DNA from: Datnioides undecimradiatus
Lineage: Eukaryota; Chordata; Actinopteri; Lobotiformes; Datnioididae
Length of the DNA stretch: 64,000 nt
NCBI GenBank assembly: GCA_008933995.1
Contig: WARS01000015.1
Coordinates: 4,452,173-4,516,172, forward strand
Reading direction: 5' to 3'
The notes beneath the pieces were generated by a model. That model had not been told where the DNA came from. It made no database searches and saw only the letters and a list, made by a program, of their open reading frames with translations. Numbering within the stretch: the stretch's first letter is position 1; each line of letters opens with the position of its first letter. Position numbers and translations under genes: made by a program. Of this stretch, positions 24,448-37,700 are shown piece after piece.

Positions 24448-27400
24448 TCACACAACTCAGAGTACATTCAAATTCACATTGCAGAGATTTGCAGGCTTAT
24501 CACAAGTATTTGCATACACCCTTGGATCATTGCTCTTTTAGATGTGTATTTGTGTGTGGTTGAATGTCCTCAGCTCTGTCAATTGTTAACTTAGTATAGA
24601 TAACTCTCAATACTTTGACCAGAGGTTTTATTTTTTTAGCTATAGGACAGAACTCTCTGAACTTGATGTGTGTTTATGGGTTTACAGAAAAATAAAAGCC
24701 TTCTGCGGTCAAAGAAGCACCTGACCGCTACGGTTCAGACACAGGCTCATTTGTATATTTTTGTATCTTATTTGAAATTTGTTTATGGTAGATTAGCCGG
24801 TACCAGTGATTTAAACATGAGTTTGAATCTTACTAAAGCTTCATATAGATGTTTGCTCATGTTTGTACTAAGTTAAATGGGAATTTTTGTAATGTGGTCA
24901 CAGCACAGTCATCAGGGTTAAGCATATTGTTCATGTTTGCTATTTGTCTCCTGCTCTTTCACAATCCTTCCCATCACCTCACCTGCTGCCACCATCTCTC
25001 CAGCACTGCAACGATGATGTCCATAACTGCCAGTCGGACATGAACATCATGGGGGCGTGGAAGAGGGGCTACACGGGTAAAGATGTGGTGGTCACTATAC
25101 TAGATGACGGCATTGAGAGGAACCACCCAGACCTCTTTCAGAACTACGTGAGTGTGTATGTATGCGCATGTAGGGTGTGTGAAGCTTGGGGAGGTATAGG
25201 AAACCACAGTAAACTCAAATGTTTATGAAATATTAACAACTCCTATTTCAGAAAAGTTTGCTTCATAAAACAAATAAAAACAGAATGGTGGGGTTTGTCA
25301 ATCCTTTTCTACCAATGCTCAATGGAGTATAGTGAAAACACTAGACAAAATATTCAATGTTCAAACCGATATATTTTATTTTTTGGAAAATAAACACTCA
25401 TTTTAAAGTAGAATTTGACATCTCTCTTTTAACAACACTCAGTTAGTGTTTGGGAGGTGACAGTCTTTCCCATGATTGCTTGATATACCTTCACAGATGT
25501 TCACAGACGATGCCATGCTGTGCCATGCCATTTGAAGTGTAAACTGGTCAGACCACACCATTTCCACTTTGCACTGGTCAATCTCAGTTCAATTCGGCTT
25601 AAAAAAAAAGTCAGTGTTTGTTCCTGGGTGTTGTTGACATTTGGCTTTTGCTTTGCATGGTAGAGTCTTAACTCGCATTTGTAGATACAGCAACAAACTG
25701 TGTTGACTGACAGTGTTTTTTGACCTGTTCCCAAGCCCACATAGTAATATCCTTTATTCAGCCATGTTGGTTTTTAATGCAGTGCTTCCTGAAAGATTGA
25801 AGGTCACAGGCATTCAGCGTTGGTTTTCAGCTTTGACCTTTAGGCTCCTGATCTTTCCGGATTCTCTGAATCTTTTAATGATATTCTGGATTGTAGAGAG
25901 TGAAACACCAAATTTTCTTTAAAAATGTTTTTAAACTCTTGTACATCATTACATCCAAATAATACATTCTGTTTTTATTTATTTTATAGGTTTTTTTGTT
26001 TTGCACAGTATCCCAACTTTTTTGGAAATATTATATTTTTATATATTTTAAGTAAGAATTGGTTCTCATTTCAGCATGCAGCTAAACCAAACAAACATAG
26101 CCTAGGTTGTGATTCTGCAATCTGCAATCACATAATCAGTCATGTACAACATTTTGAAGGGGAGCTTCCTCAAACCTGTGGGTGTGCAGGTATGGTGTGT
26201 GGACATGTTTATTTGTCTGTGGTCACGTACTTGATGTGCATGCCGAGGTATGTCTACCTCAGACCAAGGCCAGATAGTTACAGCAACTTTTTGGCCTGAG
26301 GCAGCAGGTAAGTCCATCAATCAACTGTGCAGATAAAATGATTCACACCCTGTTTGACAGTGCCTTCACTGCTGTTATTAGCTACTCTTAATGCCTGGAT
26401 TTGTTTATGCCGAAGGGCGAGTGGTGCAGCAGATTGAGTTAGCTCTGATTGCATTCAATTTACAAAACTGTTGTGAGTGACGCTAATGTGAACTGTTTGA
26501 TTGGGTTAGAGAAGCTATTTGGCGTCCTACAGGTCTATTATGCACACACAGGTAGTGTTAGACCTACTTTTCCAATGAATTTACATGTAGGATGTTTTCT
26601 CTCCCCTGATCATCATAATAAATTTCATGTTGGTATATGGTGTACTTGTTTTGACCTTCATGTCTCCTGCAGGACCATCAAGCCAGCTTTGATGTCAATG
26701 GCAACGATATGGACCCCATGCCTCGCTATGACGCCACCAATGAGAACAAGTAATAAAAAGAAATCAATCCCAGATCATTTGAGAGAAATGTAATTTTAGC
26801 AGTTACATTAGGGTTAATAGGTAAAAATCAGGATATGGATTCAGTGTTTTTGAGGGTTACACTCAGCCAAATGCTTTTCTGTGCGTCAGTGGGTTTCTGA
26901 TTGATTTTTACTAGAAGCCCTGTGCCTCAATATGTTTGTATTTACTGTGTCCTGACCTTGTTGTGGGTGCGATGAGTTACATTAGTGTATTTGATTGTGA
27001 CATTTGTGGGTGGGTTGTGGTTTTTCTGTTTGGAAGAGTTGGTGTGTGTATATGTGTGTGTATGTGTGTAAAAAGAAAAAAAATAGAGACTCGCTTGTCC
27101 AGGCACTTGTCTTGTGCCAGTTTGGCTTAGCGAGTGATTTTTGGTGTGTGTGTATGTGTGTTTGGCTGTAGCAGCCCAAGTGCCTTGGCAGTGGCTCAGT
27201 CCCTGCTGGTAATGCATTGTCTTAAAGGGACATGAGGCCTACAGATGCAGCTTAATGAGCTGGTTTTCTTTTCAAGGCTGGATTCATAGTTGACTATGAT
27301 GTTATGTGTGTGCAGGGAAACACTACTTTGCCTGCTTTGACTTTAGCTTTAACAACAAATTCTTTTGAGATTTACACACTGGATATAATTTTGTGTCTAC

Positions 27401-30400
27401 TATTTTGCACTCTATACATCCAGCTATGCAGGCTGTGACTGTGTTAAGCTATAGAAGTGTTGGTGTTCTTGTAGTGTTTTTTATGTTGCATTTTGATCCC
27501 AGAGAAACCCTATTTCATCCTGCTTTGCACAGAGATATATGTTTAAATGACATGAATGATAAGTTTGATTTCATTTTAGCTTAACCAAAACACTGCTGTG
27601 ATGTCTCCCGTTGGAACAGATGCATGAAGTTGGTTTGAGATGGCCTGCAAGTTCTATCTGGTCAACATGCCTGAGAGGCAAGAAGCACACAGTCTGTTAG
27701 ATTTCTTAGGAATAACGCTAACTTCTAATGCTACATCTGGCAAACTGCACATTGTTGTCAAACCTCGTGTTGTGTAGCAACCAGAATGACGTAATGCTTG
27801 TGGATTTTAATCTGTTGTTGTCAGCATGTACAAGCGGCGCTAACAGCTGTTCTTTGAATGTAAGCAGGAGGAAGAAAGCAAGTACATTAACATTACATCA
27901 GTCCCACATACAGCTCTAAGTAAAAAAGCTTCAAAGTAAAAAACAACTGAATGCACAAGTGTCACACTTCATAAAGGTGTATGTTAGTTTCAGTGTTTAA
28001 AAAGCCTGATTAACAAAGGACCAGCAAATATAGGATTCTGACTTTGCTTGTTGAAGCAGGGGCAAGAGACATGCGCTTTAAAACAGTCATACGACAGAGC
28101 TTTAAATGTGAGTTTAAGCTTTATCAGTTGAAAGTTTCAGAAAGTTAACAAGCATTGTTTGCATTTGAATAATTACTTTGCGTGTCTACTGTTCCCACTG
28201 ACTATTATCCCTAGCACAAACATTATATGGTTCTTAAACGCAGAGAGATCCCTGAGTGACTGTGACACAGATGTGCATAAAATGGAAAATACAGGCAAAC
28301 ACAAAGGCTGGAACGATGGCCAGACAGACAATTTTATGGATTAGTGGAGTGAAGTGAACTGAGTGAAGACTGTTGAAGCGTTTTGAAAGAGGGAGCCAGA
28401 CGTTTGGCTCATTAACTGTGACAAAGGAGCCTATCACTGATTTGCAGCCATTTAATATGTTATACTTTAACCCAAGAGGTTTCATTTTTCAACTTTCCTG
28501 TAAACTTGTGAGGTGTTTCCAAGTCTATAGAGGATAAAAGGAAGACTTCCACATCTATTCAAATGGTGTTGATACATCTATGATCTAAGCAGGATATTAA
28601 TTTGAAATGAATCCAAAGACCCTTGTAGGGTATTTTCAACTTGAAACATATGCGATATCAGTGAAATAACAAAAGCTAAAATCATCATACAGTCAAATAT
28701 CTTGGACGCAAGTGATCAGAGTTGTTGACTCAGGGTAATAGTTTATCAATTGTAAATACGTATTTATTTTACAGAGAGAGTAGATGAGAAGATTGATAGC
28801 AATCTGATATCCAAGCAGTTTAAATGAAGGCAGCACCGGCAACTGCTTAGCTTAGCTTAGCTTAGCATTGAGACTGGGAAAAGGGAAACGGCTCACTTAG
28901 CTCCTGCAAAAGGTAATCGGTGTACCTCTAGAACTCACATATATCTTGTTTGTTTCCTTCATACGAGAAGTAAAGTGTAAGAACAGAATGTGTTTTTACA
29001 GCGGCATTGTGCTATTGGACAAAACTTGGCTTACAGTTTCCATCTTTTCCCAGTATTTGTGCAAAGCAAGAAAGCAATTAAGCTCTTGGCAAGAAAACAA
29101 TTAAGCATATTTCCCAAAATGTCAAACTTTATTCCTATTGCTTCTCCTTTCATTGTTTTTACTCAGCTGCTCTGATTTTAACCGTCTCAAGTTTGTGGCA
29201 AACAAAATCCTTTTCCACACGTGGCTTTAATACGGTTAATACTGAAAGTTGAGCTTAAGTCAGTTTGTCAGGTGGAAAGAAGGAATCTAAAAACACTCCA
29301 CTAATGTCATGGTAGGTTTAAAGAAAGTGATCGCAACAAACACCTCCTTGTTGTGGAGCATGTTACTGTGCTTTTGTTTCGTACATCACCAATATGGGTG
29401 ACAGCGGAGGACTGTGTTATATGAAATTCTGGGAGATATTGTACATGAAGAAAAGTTCGATAAGAAATATAGAATTCCCACTTACGAGAGTTATTTTATT
29501 AAAATCAAGTAGTAGAAAGCAAAGAGAAGGATGTTGTACTGCCCAAGTTAGATAAGTGAGAAGAGTGATGTCTCAATATATTTTTAAACCTTTGATCGTG
29601 TTGTTGTATAAAAGTTAACCGGAAATCATCAGGTTACTGTGAAATGGATTTTCCTCGGTCTGAGTGCTTCCCTGGGCTTTAAAACTTCCCCGTGTCTTCC
29701 CCAGGGGGTTTCGATAGCTAGATGCTGGGTTTCCATGGCAGCGGTCAAAGCTGTTTCCGGGGGGTGTTGTGATGCAGATGTTCTCTGCAGGAGGTGCGTG
29801 TGTGTGCGAGTGTGTTTGTGGCGATCCAAAAAGTGGTGTTTTTGAGGAGGCGGCGGACGCAAACACGCTCATGTTTGTTTACGCTGGTTGCTGACCCGGG
29901 CCGATTGTCACCACTGCAGTTACTGGTGGAATGTTACCCTGTTGTGCGTGTGTGTGTGATTCATCGTTAAAGTTGTGCGAGCGGTCTAACTTGTCACTGA
30001 TGATGGACATTTGTTCACCTGCCGTTGTTTTCGTTCGTGCCTATGTCTGCTTTGGGAGAACAGAACTTCTATGCTGCGCAAAATGTCAAAAAATAGTCCA
30101 ACCTGTGCCTCTGTTTGTGTATGTTTGTGCATTTGAGGATCATTGGCCTTCAGGAACTCCAAACATATTTGTCCTGACAGTATTACAAATGCAGAAATAC
30201 TTCCTCTTCCTTTTCTCTGTCAGGCCCCTGAGGAAAAAGAAAGCATTGTAGAAATATTTATAACGTATTTGCAACATTTATTACACTTAAACCATTTTGT
30301 TTAGGATTGCTCCATCACATATTTACACATTTATCTGTGAAGTCGCGTGTTTACGCGTCAGTGTCCTTGCTTTCCACTTCAAAAGCTGCATGTTTTTTGG

Positions 30401-31567
30401 GTAGTTTGCATGCACTCTCCTGCTTGTGTATACACGCATATTCTAGATTTGTGTTATAAGCTGTTGTTTCCCACTTTTTCCTCAGACATGGGACGCGGTG
30501 TGCGGGCGAAGTTGCTGCTGCTGCAAACAACTCCCACTGCATTGTGGGAATTGCCTACAACGCCAGAATAGGAGGTGAGTTTTGGTTATATTTATCTGGT
30601 ATCACAGTTTTCATAATGTTTCAGAAAAAAAGTCTTAATACAAACAGGTGTTATCTGTCGCAAGCATACTGACATGGAGATACTTGCTCATTATTATATT
30701 GCGTAGGCCAGTTAATGATTTGATTTGCCTTTTCATTATCATTATGGAAGGACTGTTACACTGCCAGGCATGGCTGCTAAATGTATAATGTGAAACCTTT
30801 TCAGCCAGTTCTGTGGAATTATATCGTCACCCTCTTAAAATAATGGCCTAAGTCATATTTTCAAGTTTTTTTCAAAAAGCAGAACAAAATGAACCAAATA
30901 TAGAGTATATGATATTTATTAATCAAAAAACATTTTTGTCAAAAAATGACTTAGGCCATTATTTTAAGAAGGTGACGATATAGGAGATGGATCCAACTTT
31001 GGTCTGTACATGTATCATTTCTGTGTTTGTGTATCAGGTGTGCGAATGCTGGACGGAGATGTAACGGATATGGTGGAGGCCAAGTCTCTAAGCCTCCAGC
31101 CGCAGCACATCGACATCTACAGTGCCAGCTGGGGACCAGATGATGATGGAAAGACCGTGGATGGACCAGCATCACTGGCCAGACAGGCCTTCGAGAATGG
31201 CATCCGCATGGTGAGCACCCGCATGCATACATGTATATACAGAAACATGTACAAATGAACATGTGCTTCACTACTCAGCCAGCACTTCCACACTGGCATA
31301 CATAGGTGAGACAAGATATAAACACACATGCCACGCAGGTGTGTGTGTTTCATGCTCATATACTCATATCCCAAAGTCCTGCCTGGCTATCTCTACCTGT
31401 GAAGCTCCTCCGGACATGAGAGTGCAGCCGAGGTCTATTAGCATATATTCATTTACATATTCATAGCTTATTTTGCATACCAGCAAGCTGGTGCTGTGTT
31501 GTCGGCTGGGAGGAGGGAAAAAGCTATAAAAGAGGTTAAGAGGGGTGAAGTAATTTTCTGCTCTTGT

Positions 31568-31609
<42 letters not shown>

Positions 31610-34600
31610 TAAGCGTTCGCAGGTTTGCTACAACTGTACTCCTGCCATTTGGTTAAGCAGATGTAGACCTTTATGGACGTGAGAAAGACAGACAGAAACT
31701 GAAAACTCTGGCTGGAAGGCAAGAGAGCCTGTGGTCTGTTGCAAAAAAAAAAAAAGAGAAAGGAGAAGAAAAAAAGGGACGGACAGGTAGGGAGTGTGAG
31801 TTGAAGAGGGTCTTTGTCGCCCCTGACAGGCTGGCCTTTTAAGATGACAGAGGTGAGGGAGATATCTGTCCAGCTGGTGCAGGTTGGGTACGTGTTTATG
31901 TGCTTGCATGCTCTCCTGCTGTTTTGTGTGTGTGTGGGTCTGTGAAGCTGAGTGGAGATGGCATGCTTGTGAGTGTAACACGTACGTACCTATGTGACAC
32001 TCTGAAGAGACAGTTTTATCACAGAGAGCTGAGGTGTTAGAGATACCACTGACAGCTGTGGAAAAGGTTGTACTCTGGCTTGTGTAGCTGTATGCACGCA
32101 TGAAAGAGTCAAACAGGACTTTCCTCATGGGTGTCAAGAAAAAGAAATTGTGATAAATCATTTTTCCCCTCTAATAAGTGTTTTGAACACGGTATATGCA
32201 TGTTTGGGCAAAACTGGTAGATAGAAGTTGATATGGTATCAGAGAAAAGCAGCAAAGTGTCACATTTAAGAGGCTGGATAAAACAGTTACTGATTAATTT
32301 TCTGAGAGTTTACATATTTTGAGCAGTAAAACAAATTTCTGTTTTTATTTCTTTGCCCTTTCGATCTCTCGATGGTTGCTGTCCATCAGTTTCACATTGC
32401 GTTTCACCTCTCTCCCCTCCTTTAACTCCCCCCGTCCTTTCTACTCGTTCGTCCGTCTCATTCTTTGTCCCCCCTCCCTTGTTTTGCTAACTGCTCTTCA
32501 AAGCGCTCTCCATCACTCATCTGTCAGCGTTTGCTCCTGTCTGATCTTCCTCTCACTCAGAGGGGCTCCGCTCACTTATCGCGGCCTGACAGAAGCCCCC
32601 TTTTAAAGAACTCCATTCCACCTTTTTATTCGCCCGTATCTGTGTGAGTCAAGAGTGTGTCTTGACAAACAGTGTGAATTGCAGTGTCAGTCAGTTTGTC
32701 AGATGTCTTTTTTGCTGACTCCTGGCTGAACTTTGCCTTCACAACTCAGTTGGTCATCACCAGCACTGTAACTCCCTCGGTGTGTCTCCACCATGCCTGA
32801 GTTTAGATCATTTTCAATGGGCCAAATTCTGAAAGTACAATAACTAATTGAATAGTAATAAAAGGGATTTGGCTTGACAAGTTTTTCCAGTGATGGACAC
32901 TGAATATTGGATTAGTAAAAGAAGCAGTGTTTTCTTTCACACTGTAAGTCGGTGTGAAGCTCACCCTGAGCTCACCCTGGCCTCTCAATCAGTTAGATCC
33001 TCTAAATACATCTGGGATGATTTTTTTTTTTTACTGCACTGTATAACCTCTTCTGGAAACCTAGATTTGAATATTAAACGTCTGCCTGGCTGCAAATATA
33101 ATGGACTTCAGTCCATATGCGTGCAGCAAAACTATTGCAGAGTGCAATAAACGCACATAAAATTGTTGTAAAATGTAGTTATATTTGCTTAAAAACATAT
33201 ATCTATATGTATTAATGTGGAAACAGATTCTTGTCGCTTGTGGCCTTTATTGTTTCTTTTTGTAGCTGTGTTCAAGCAATCAGTGCTGGCCTTTTGTGGC
33301 CTTTTGTTGCTTTACTATCATTTTAAAATACAGCAAATGAAGCTGTTTGTGTAACATTTTCAAAATAACACTCACAAACTTAAAAGGAATGGGCAAAACA
33401 GCCAGACGGATATGTACAAATAATAATAATAAGACAAATAAACACAATGTCCCAACCACAAGAAATATAATGAAAATACTAAATAAGAAAGCTGACTAGG
33501 CCGCTAGACAGCAATCACAGCGCAATATGAATGAAGATAAACAAATAAAAGAGCAATCCAATGGTAGGAATAAATTTAAAACTTGAAAGATGATGTATGT
33601 GTTATTCCCTTCAAGAATAAAAAGTAAATAAAAGGTATAAAGATTATTTAATCCCTTTCCTTTTCGACTCATATATCACTAAAATGTGCAAACAGTCTTC
33701 CTTCTGAAAACCAATGGATAGAATTAAGATAGATTTAAGCAGCAGATGTGACAAAACAAAATGTGCTATTTACAAAAGAAACAACTTTTTAGGTAATGTC
33801 CCGTACATCACTTATTTCTGGTGAACTAAATGCACTCAATCTAATGTCAGTCAGTAAATCAACTTCTCCTCCGCTGCGTGGAAAAAAACTCACTAACACA
33901 GCGGGGTTTTCAGCAGTGCCAACTTTTCCAGGGGAAAAAAGCGGTTCTCTGTATTTTGCCCAGCTGAAACATAACGATTACCGAACTTGGACTGTATCGC
34001 ATCAGATCTGTTGCCAGACACTCGTAGGACTCCTGAAGACTTTGTTGATCTTTTTCTCTTTTATACAGTGATTTTTGCGCACTGAGCACAAAACCTGCTA
34101 CTCCCCTTCTGACAGACATTAAAAAACATCTAAAACATTAAGCCAAAACAAAGTCTGGTGAGCAAGTAATTACACTTTAAGCCCCTAGACGAACTGACAG
34201 CCTCTTACTGTATCCTCTCTGCATCGTCTTCTGTCAGGGGAGGAAGGGCCGCGGCTCCATCTTCGTTTGGGCTTCAGGCAACGGGGGGCGCAGCAGAGAC
34301 CACTGCTCCTGTGATGGCTACACCAACTCCATTTACACCATCTCCATATCCAGTACAGCTGAGAGCGGGCGCAAGCCGTGGTACCTCGAGGAATGCTCGT
34401 CCACGCTGACCACTACCTACAGCAGCGGGGAGAACTACGACCGAAAGATTGTAAGAGTCACACTGTGTGTGTTAAGACGTCTCCCTGTCATTGATAAGCA
34501 TCTGTTTACCTTTGATTTAGAGCATTAAAAAATCCACATTAAACTATATAATTTCCTTTTTTTAAAGAAGACAATGTGATGCAGTTTTGCTTTGGCTTTG

Positions 34601-34755
34601 TGCGTTTCTGCTTGTGTGGTCCTTTTATGTGGCCTGATTTGACCTAAACCAGCCAAATCACTCCCATGATCCACTGATGGACAGTGACAGTTGTCCACTG
34701 TGAGCTAGCTTGTCTGGCAGTGTCCTGCTACATTCCTCATACCGATGGTACAGAT

Positions 34756-34796
<41 letters not shown>

Positions 34797-37700
34797 CTTC
34801 ACAGTTTCCCTCTGGCTTTGTACAGTAGAACCTCATATAGCTGAATGTCAGTCTAATCTACTCAAACACGCACAGTCCTGTCTCAAATGGACCACTTTCA
34901 CTTCTTACTAGACCATTTCAGATTCTGTGTGTGTGTGTGTGTGAGTGAATGAGAGAGAGAGAGTGTGTGTGTGTGTGTGTGTCTTCAGATAATCCTTCAA
35001 ACTTTTTTGGTCCAGGAAAGGTCTTTTGATGAGGACTCAGACTGGAAGTTAGCCAAGCTTTTCTTGGCTGACTCACTGTCAAGCTGTCCGACTAGTTGGC
35101 TGTTTAAAGTCCATACAATCAAAGGGAACATACAGCGCTTTAACAAGCTTTATACCTTTTTTCATTCCCTCTTATTCTTTATCCTTTGTTTCTCCTTGGG
35201 CAGTCAATTGATTCCTTAAGTTTTTATGGGAACTGGTGATTTCTGTACTTTCTCTGTGTGTGTTATCGGTACTGAGGCAGTGTATCAAAGCTGGAATGTG
35301 AGTTTCAGGAGTTTCAGGTGTGTCTAAATCCTCCTGATCCTCATGACTCAATCCTTCTCTGTCCGTGTGTTTGTCTTTCTCTCTCCCTTCCTGCCATCAC
35401 TGTCACCGGTCTCTCTTCTTTTCCTCACTCCACCTCTGTAATGGTGCTCTCCTCCTCTGCTACTGGTTTTCTCTGACTTTTTAAATAAATCTTCACCCCT
35501 TACCCATCTCCCATCTCATCCCTTGCCTCTTTTTCTTTTCCTTTATTCCTGTAATTCCTCTACATCGCCACTTCGCCTCCCCCTCTGACTCTGATTCTTC
35601 TCTCCTCTGTGCACAGATCACAACAGACCTGAGACATCGGTGTACAGACAGTCACACAGGGACATCGGCCTCGGCTCCCATGGCTGCTGCCATTATTGCT
35701 CTGGCCCTGGAGGCAAAGTAAGATCCACTTAACCTCATCCTTGCACTTCATCCCTTTGCCCCTTGCTTACCTTCTAATGCCCTCTTGTCCTCTGGCCTCA
35801 GTGATCTATAAAGGGGAACACGTGAAGCATTTTCTCACATACATCATTGTCATGTCAGTGATGGAGATGCATTTAAATACTTAGTATCTTACTTTACGCA
35901 TCTGGTCTGTTCAGAGTTTCACCACCTGCATGGATTTAATCTGTATCTATGAAGTGATGCATTTACATTTACTGCTATTACATCTGCAGCTCAGTGCAGG
36001 TGGTTTCTCTTAAAGGTCTGTGTAAGCCTATGGCTCTCTCTCGTTCCTCCAAAGCCAGTTTGAATGTCACAGAAATCATTTTAATCACTGCATGCTGGTG
36101 CAGATGGTGAAACTGAAATAGGCAGAAGAACTTTAATAAAACCTTGCCTCCTGTAAACCTTATTAGAGAATTTTGGGTGAATCTGGATGTGTTTAGGTAT
36201 AGAAATGCCCTGTGCTGAGACCTTTTTCAGTAAATGATACATAAAATAATGTGTATTCTGTGTTGGTTAGTCAGTCCCCACCTGCTTGTTGATTGTCATC
36301 ACTCTCCTTCAATGGTGAACTGTGTTTGACTCAAACAGAATTAAGCGGTTTGAGTAGCGCCGACCATTTATAACTTCAGTGTGTACTTCCTTTTCAACCT
36401 GGTCTACAATGTGTGATTTTGATGTCACAACATGTTTCAGTGCAGTCTCCTCTGATGCATTATCCCATATATCACAGTGTTGCCTTGAGAATGTGAGACA
36501 ACAGTGTTTTTCTTTGTTGCTGCACATATTGAACTCTTGAGTTTCTGCTTACTGCCTTTCAATGGCCTTTCAAATGATGGCACGTGCTTAGGTATGCTGC
36601 ATGTGCTCCGTGTGCTGAGAAAAGGAGGTTTTATGGACTTTTTATGCACAGTGCCTCATCTCTGCTGTCTTTAAAACTAAAGGCTTTTGATAGTATAGCA
36701 TGTGAATGATAAACACATGCTCTAAAACAAACGAGAGGTATATTTTCCTATTTGGGTATTTAAAATGTTGTAATTTATCCTCTCAAAATATGTCCTCTAA
36801 TACAGAATCACCTTTGTTGTAATGTTATCTGTATAGAGGGCAAACTACTGGGATATTGATACTAAATACAATTTCTTTTTGTTGTTGCTTTTAAACATAA
36901 TGTAGTTTTCAAGCTGTCTGCAACAAACTGGCCAGCCACAGACATTTTAAAGCCAGGTGCTTTAATGCCCAGCCGTTCTGCTAGAAGGGACTAGAATAGC
37001 AATTTCAAAGTTGCCACTTTCAAAGATAAGAAAAGTAAGAAAGATGGATTTTAAATGAATTTTATTTTCAATTGGTTTCAATGTCCTGTCTTGCCCTGAT
37101 ACCTTTTTGATGCCCTGCTTGCTTTATGTATGAGGCACGGCAAATGCCCACCGCAGCCCCCCCTTAAAAACCTGTTGATGTGGTTTATTTGTGATTAAAT
37201 TCATGAATTGGAGAGAGTGCAGTGCAGGTGCTGAGATTCTGAATTGGGCTTTACCCCATCATCACATGTTGAGCGGCTCAGTTAGCTGAGGTCACTTCAT
37301 TTAACCTGGATAATCCAATCCAAATCCTCACAGTAGAAAATATTCTCGGTTTCCAGGCAGTGCTGGGCACATAAGCCTGTTTCCTCAACAAGATTATCAC
37401 ACAGTGCTTCTTGCCTGCCTGCTTTCTTCTCCTCTGCTCGCTCTCACCTGCTCTCTGTCGTGCCTGCTATGCCTCCACTGCCGTCACGACGGTCTTTTCT
37501 TTCCTCCTCCAGGGCAAACACTCTATCTTTCCTTCCTTCCTTCCCTCCATCCATTCATTCAGTTTCTCACATGGATAAATTTGCATGCTTGCACACACAG
37601 GCAAAGGGGGGAGGATGAAAGGCAGAGAGGGAAAAAGTTTAGAGAAACTGTGCAGTTCTGATCATATCTGCTCTTATCTGATGAATGAAAGCAAGCAAAC

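Larger units (their letters stand above)
34451..35616 (+). other. pcsk5 intron 8
   Basis: A 1.17-kb intron with CA (34757-34792) and TG/GA (34926-34982) repeats and a pyrimidine-rich last 280 bases before exon 9. Confidence 0.75.

Noticed and set aside
31628..32161. 177-codon minus-strand frame in pcsk5 intron 7
   Set aside because: It has no family resemblance, starts in purine-rich sense sequence, and has no splice or promoter context.
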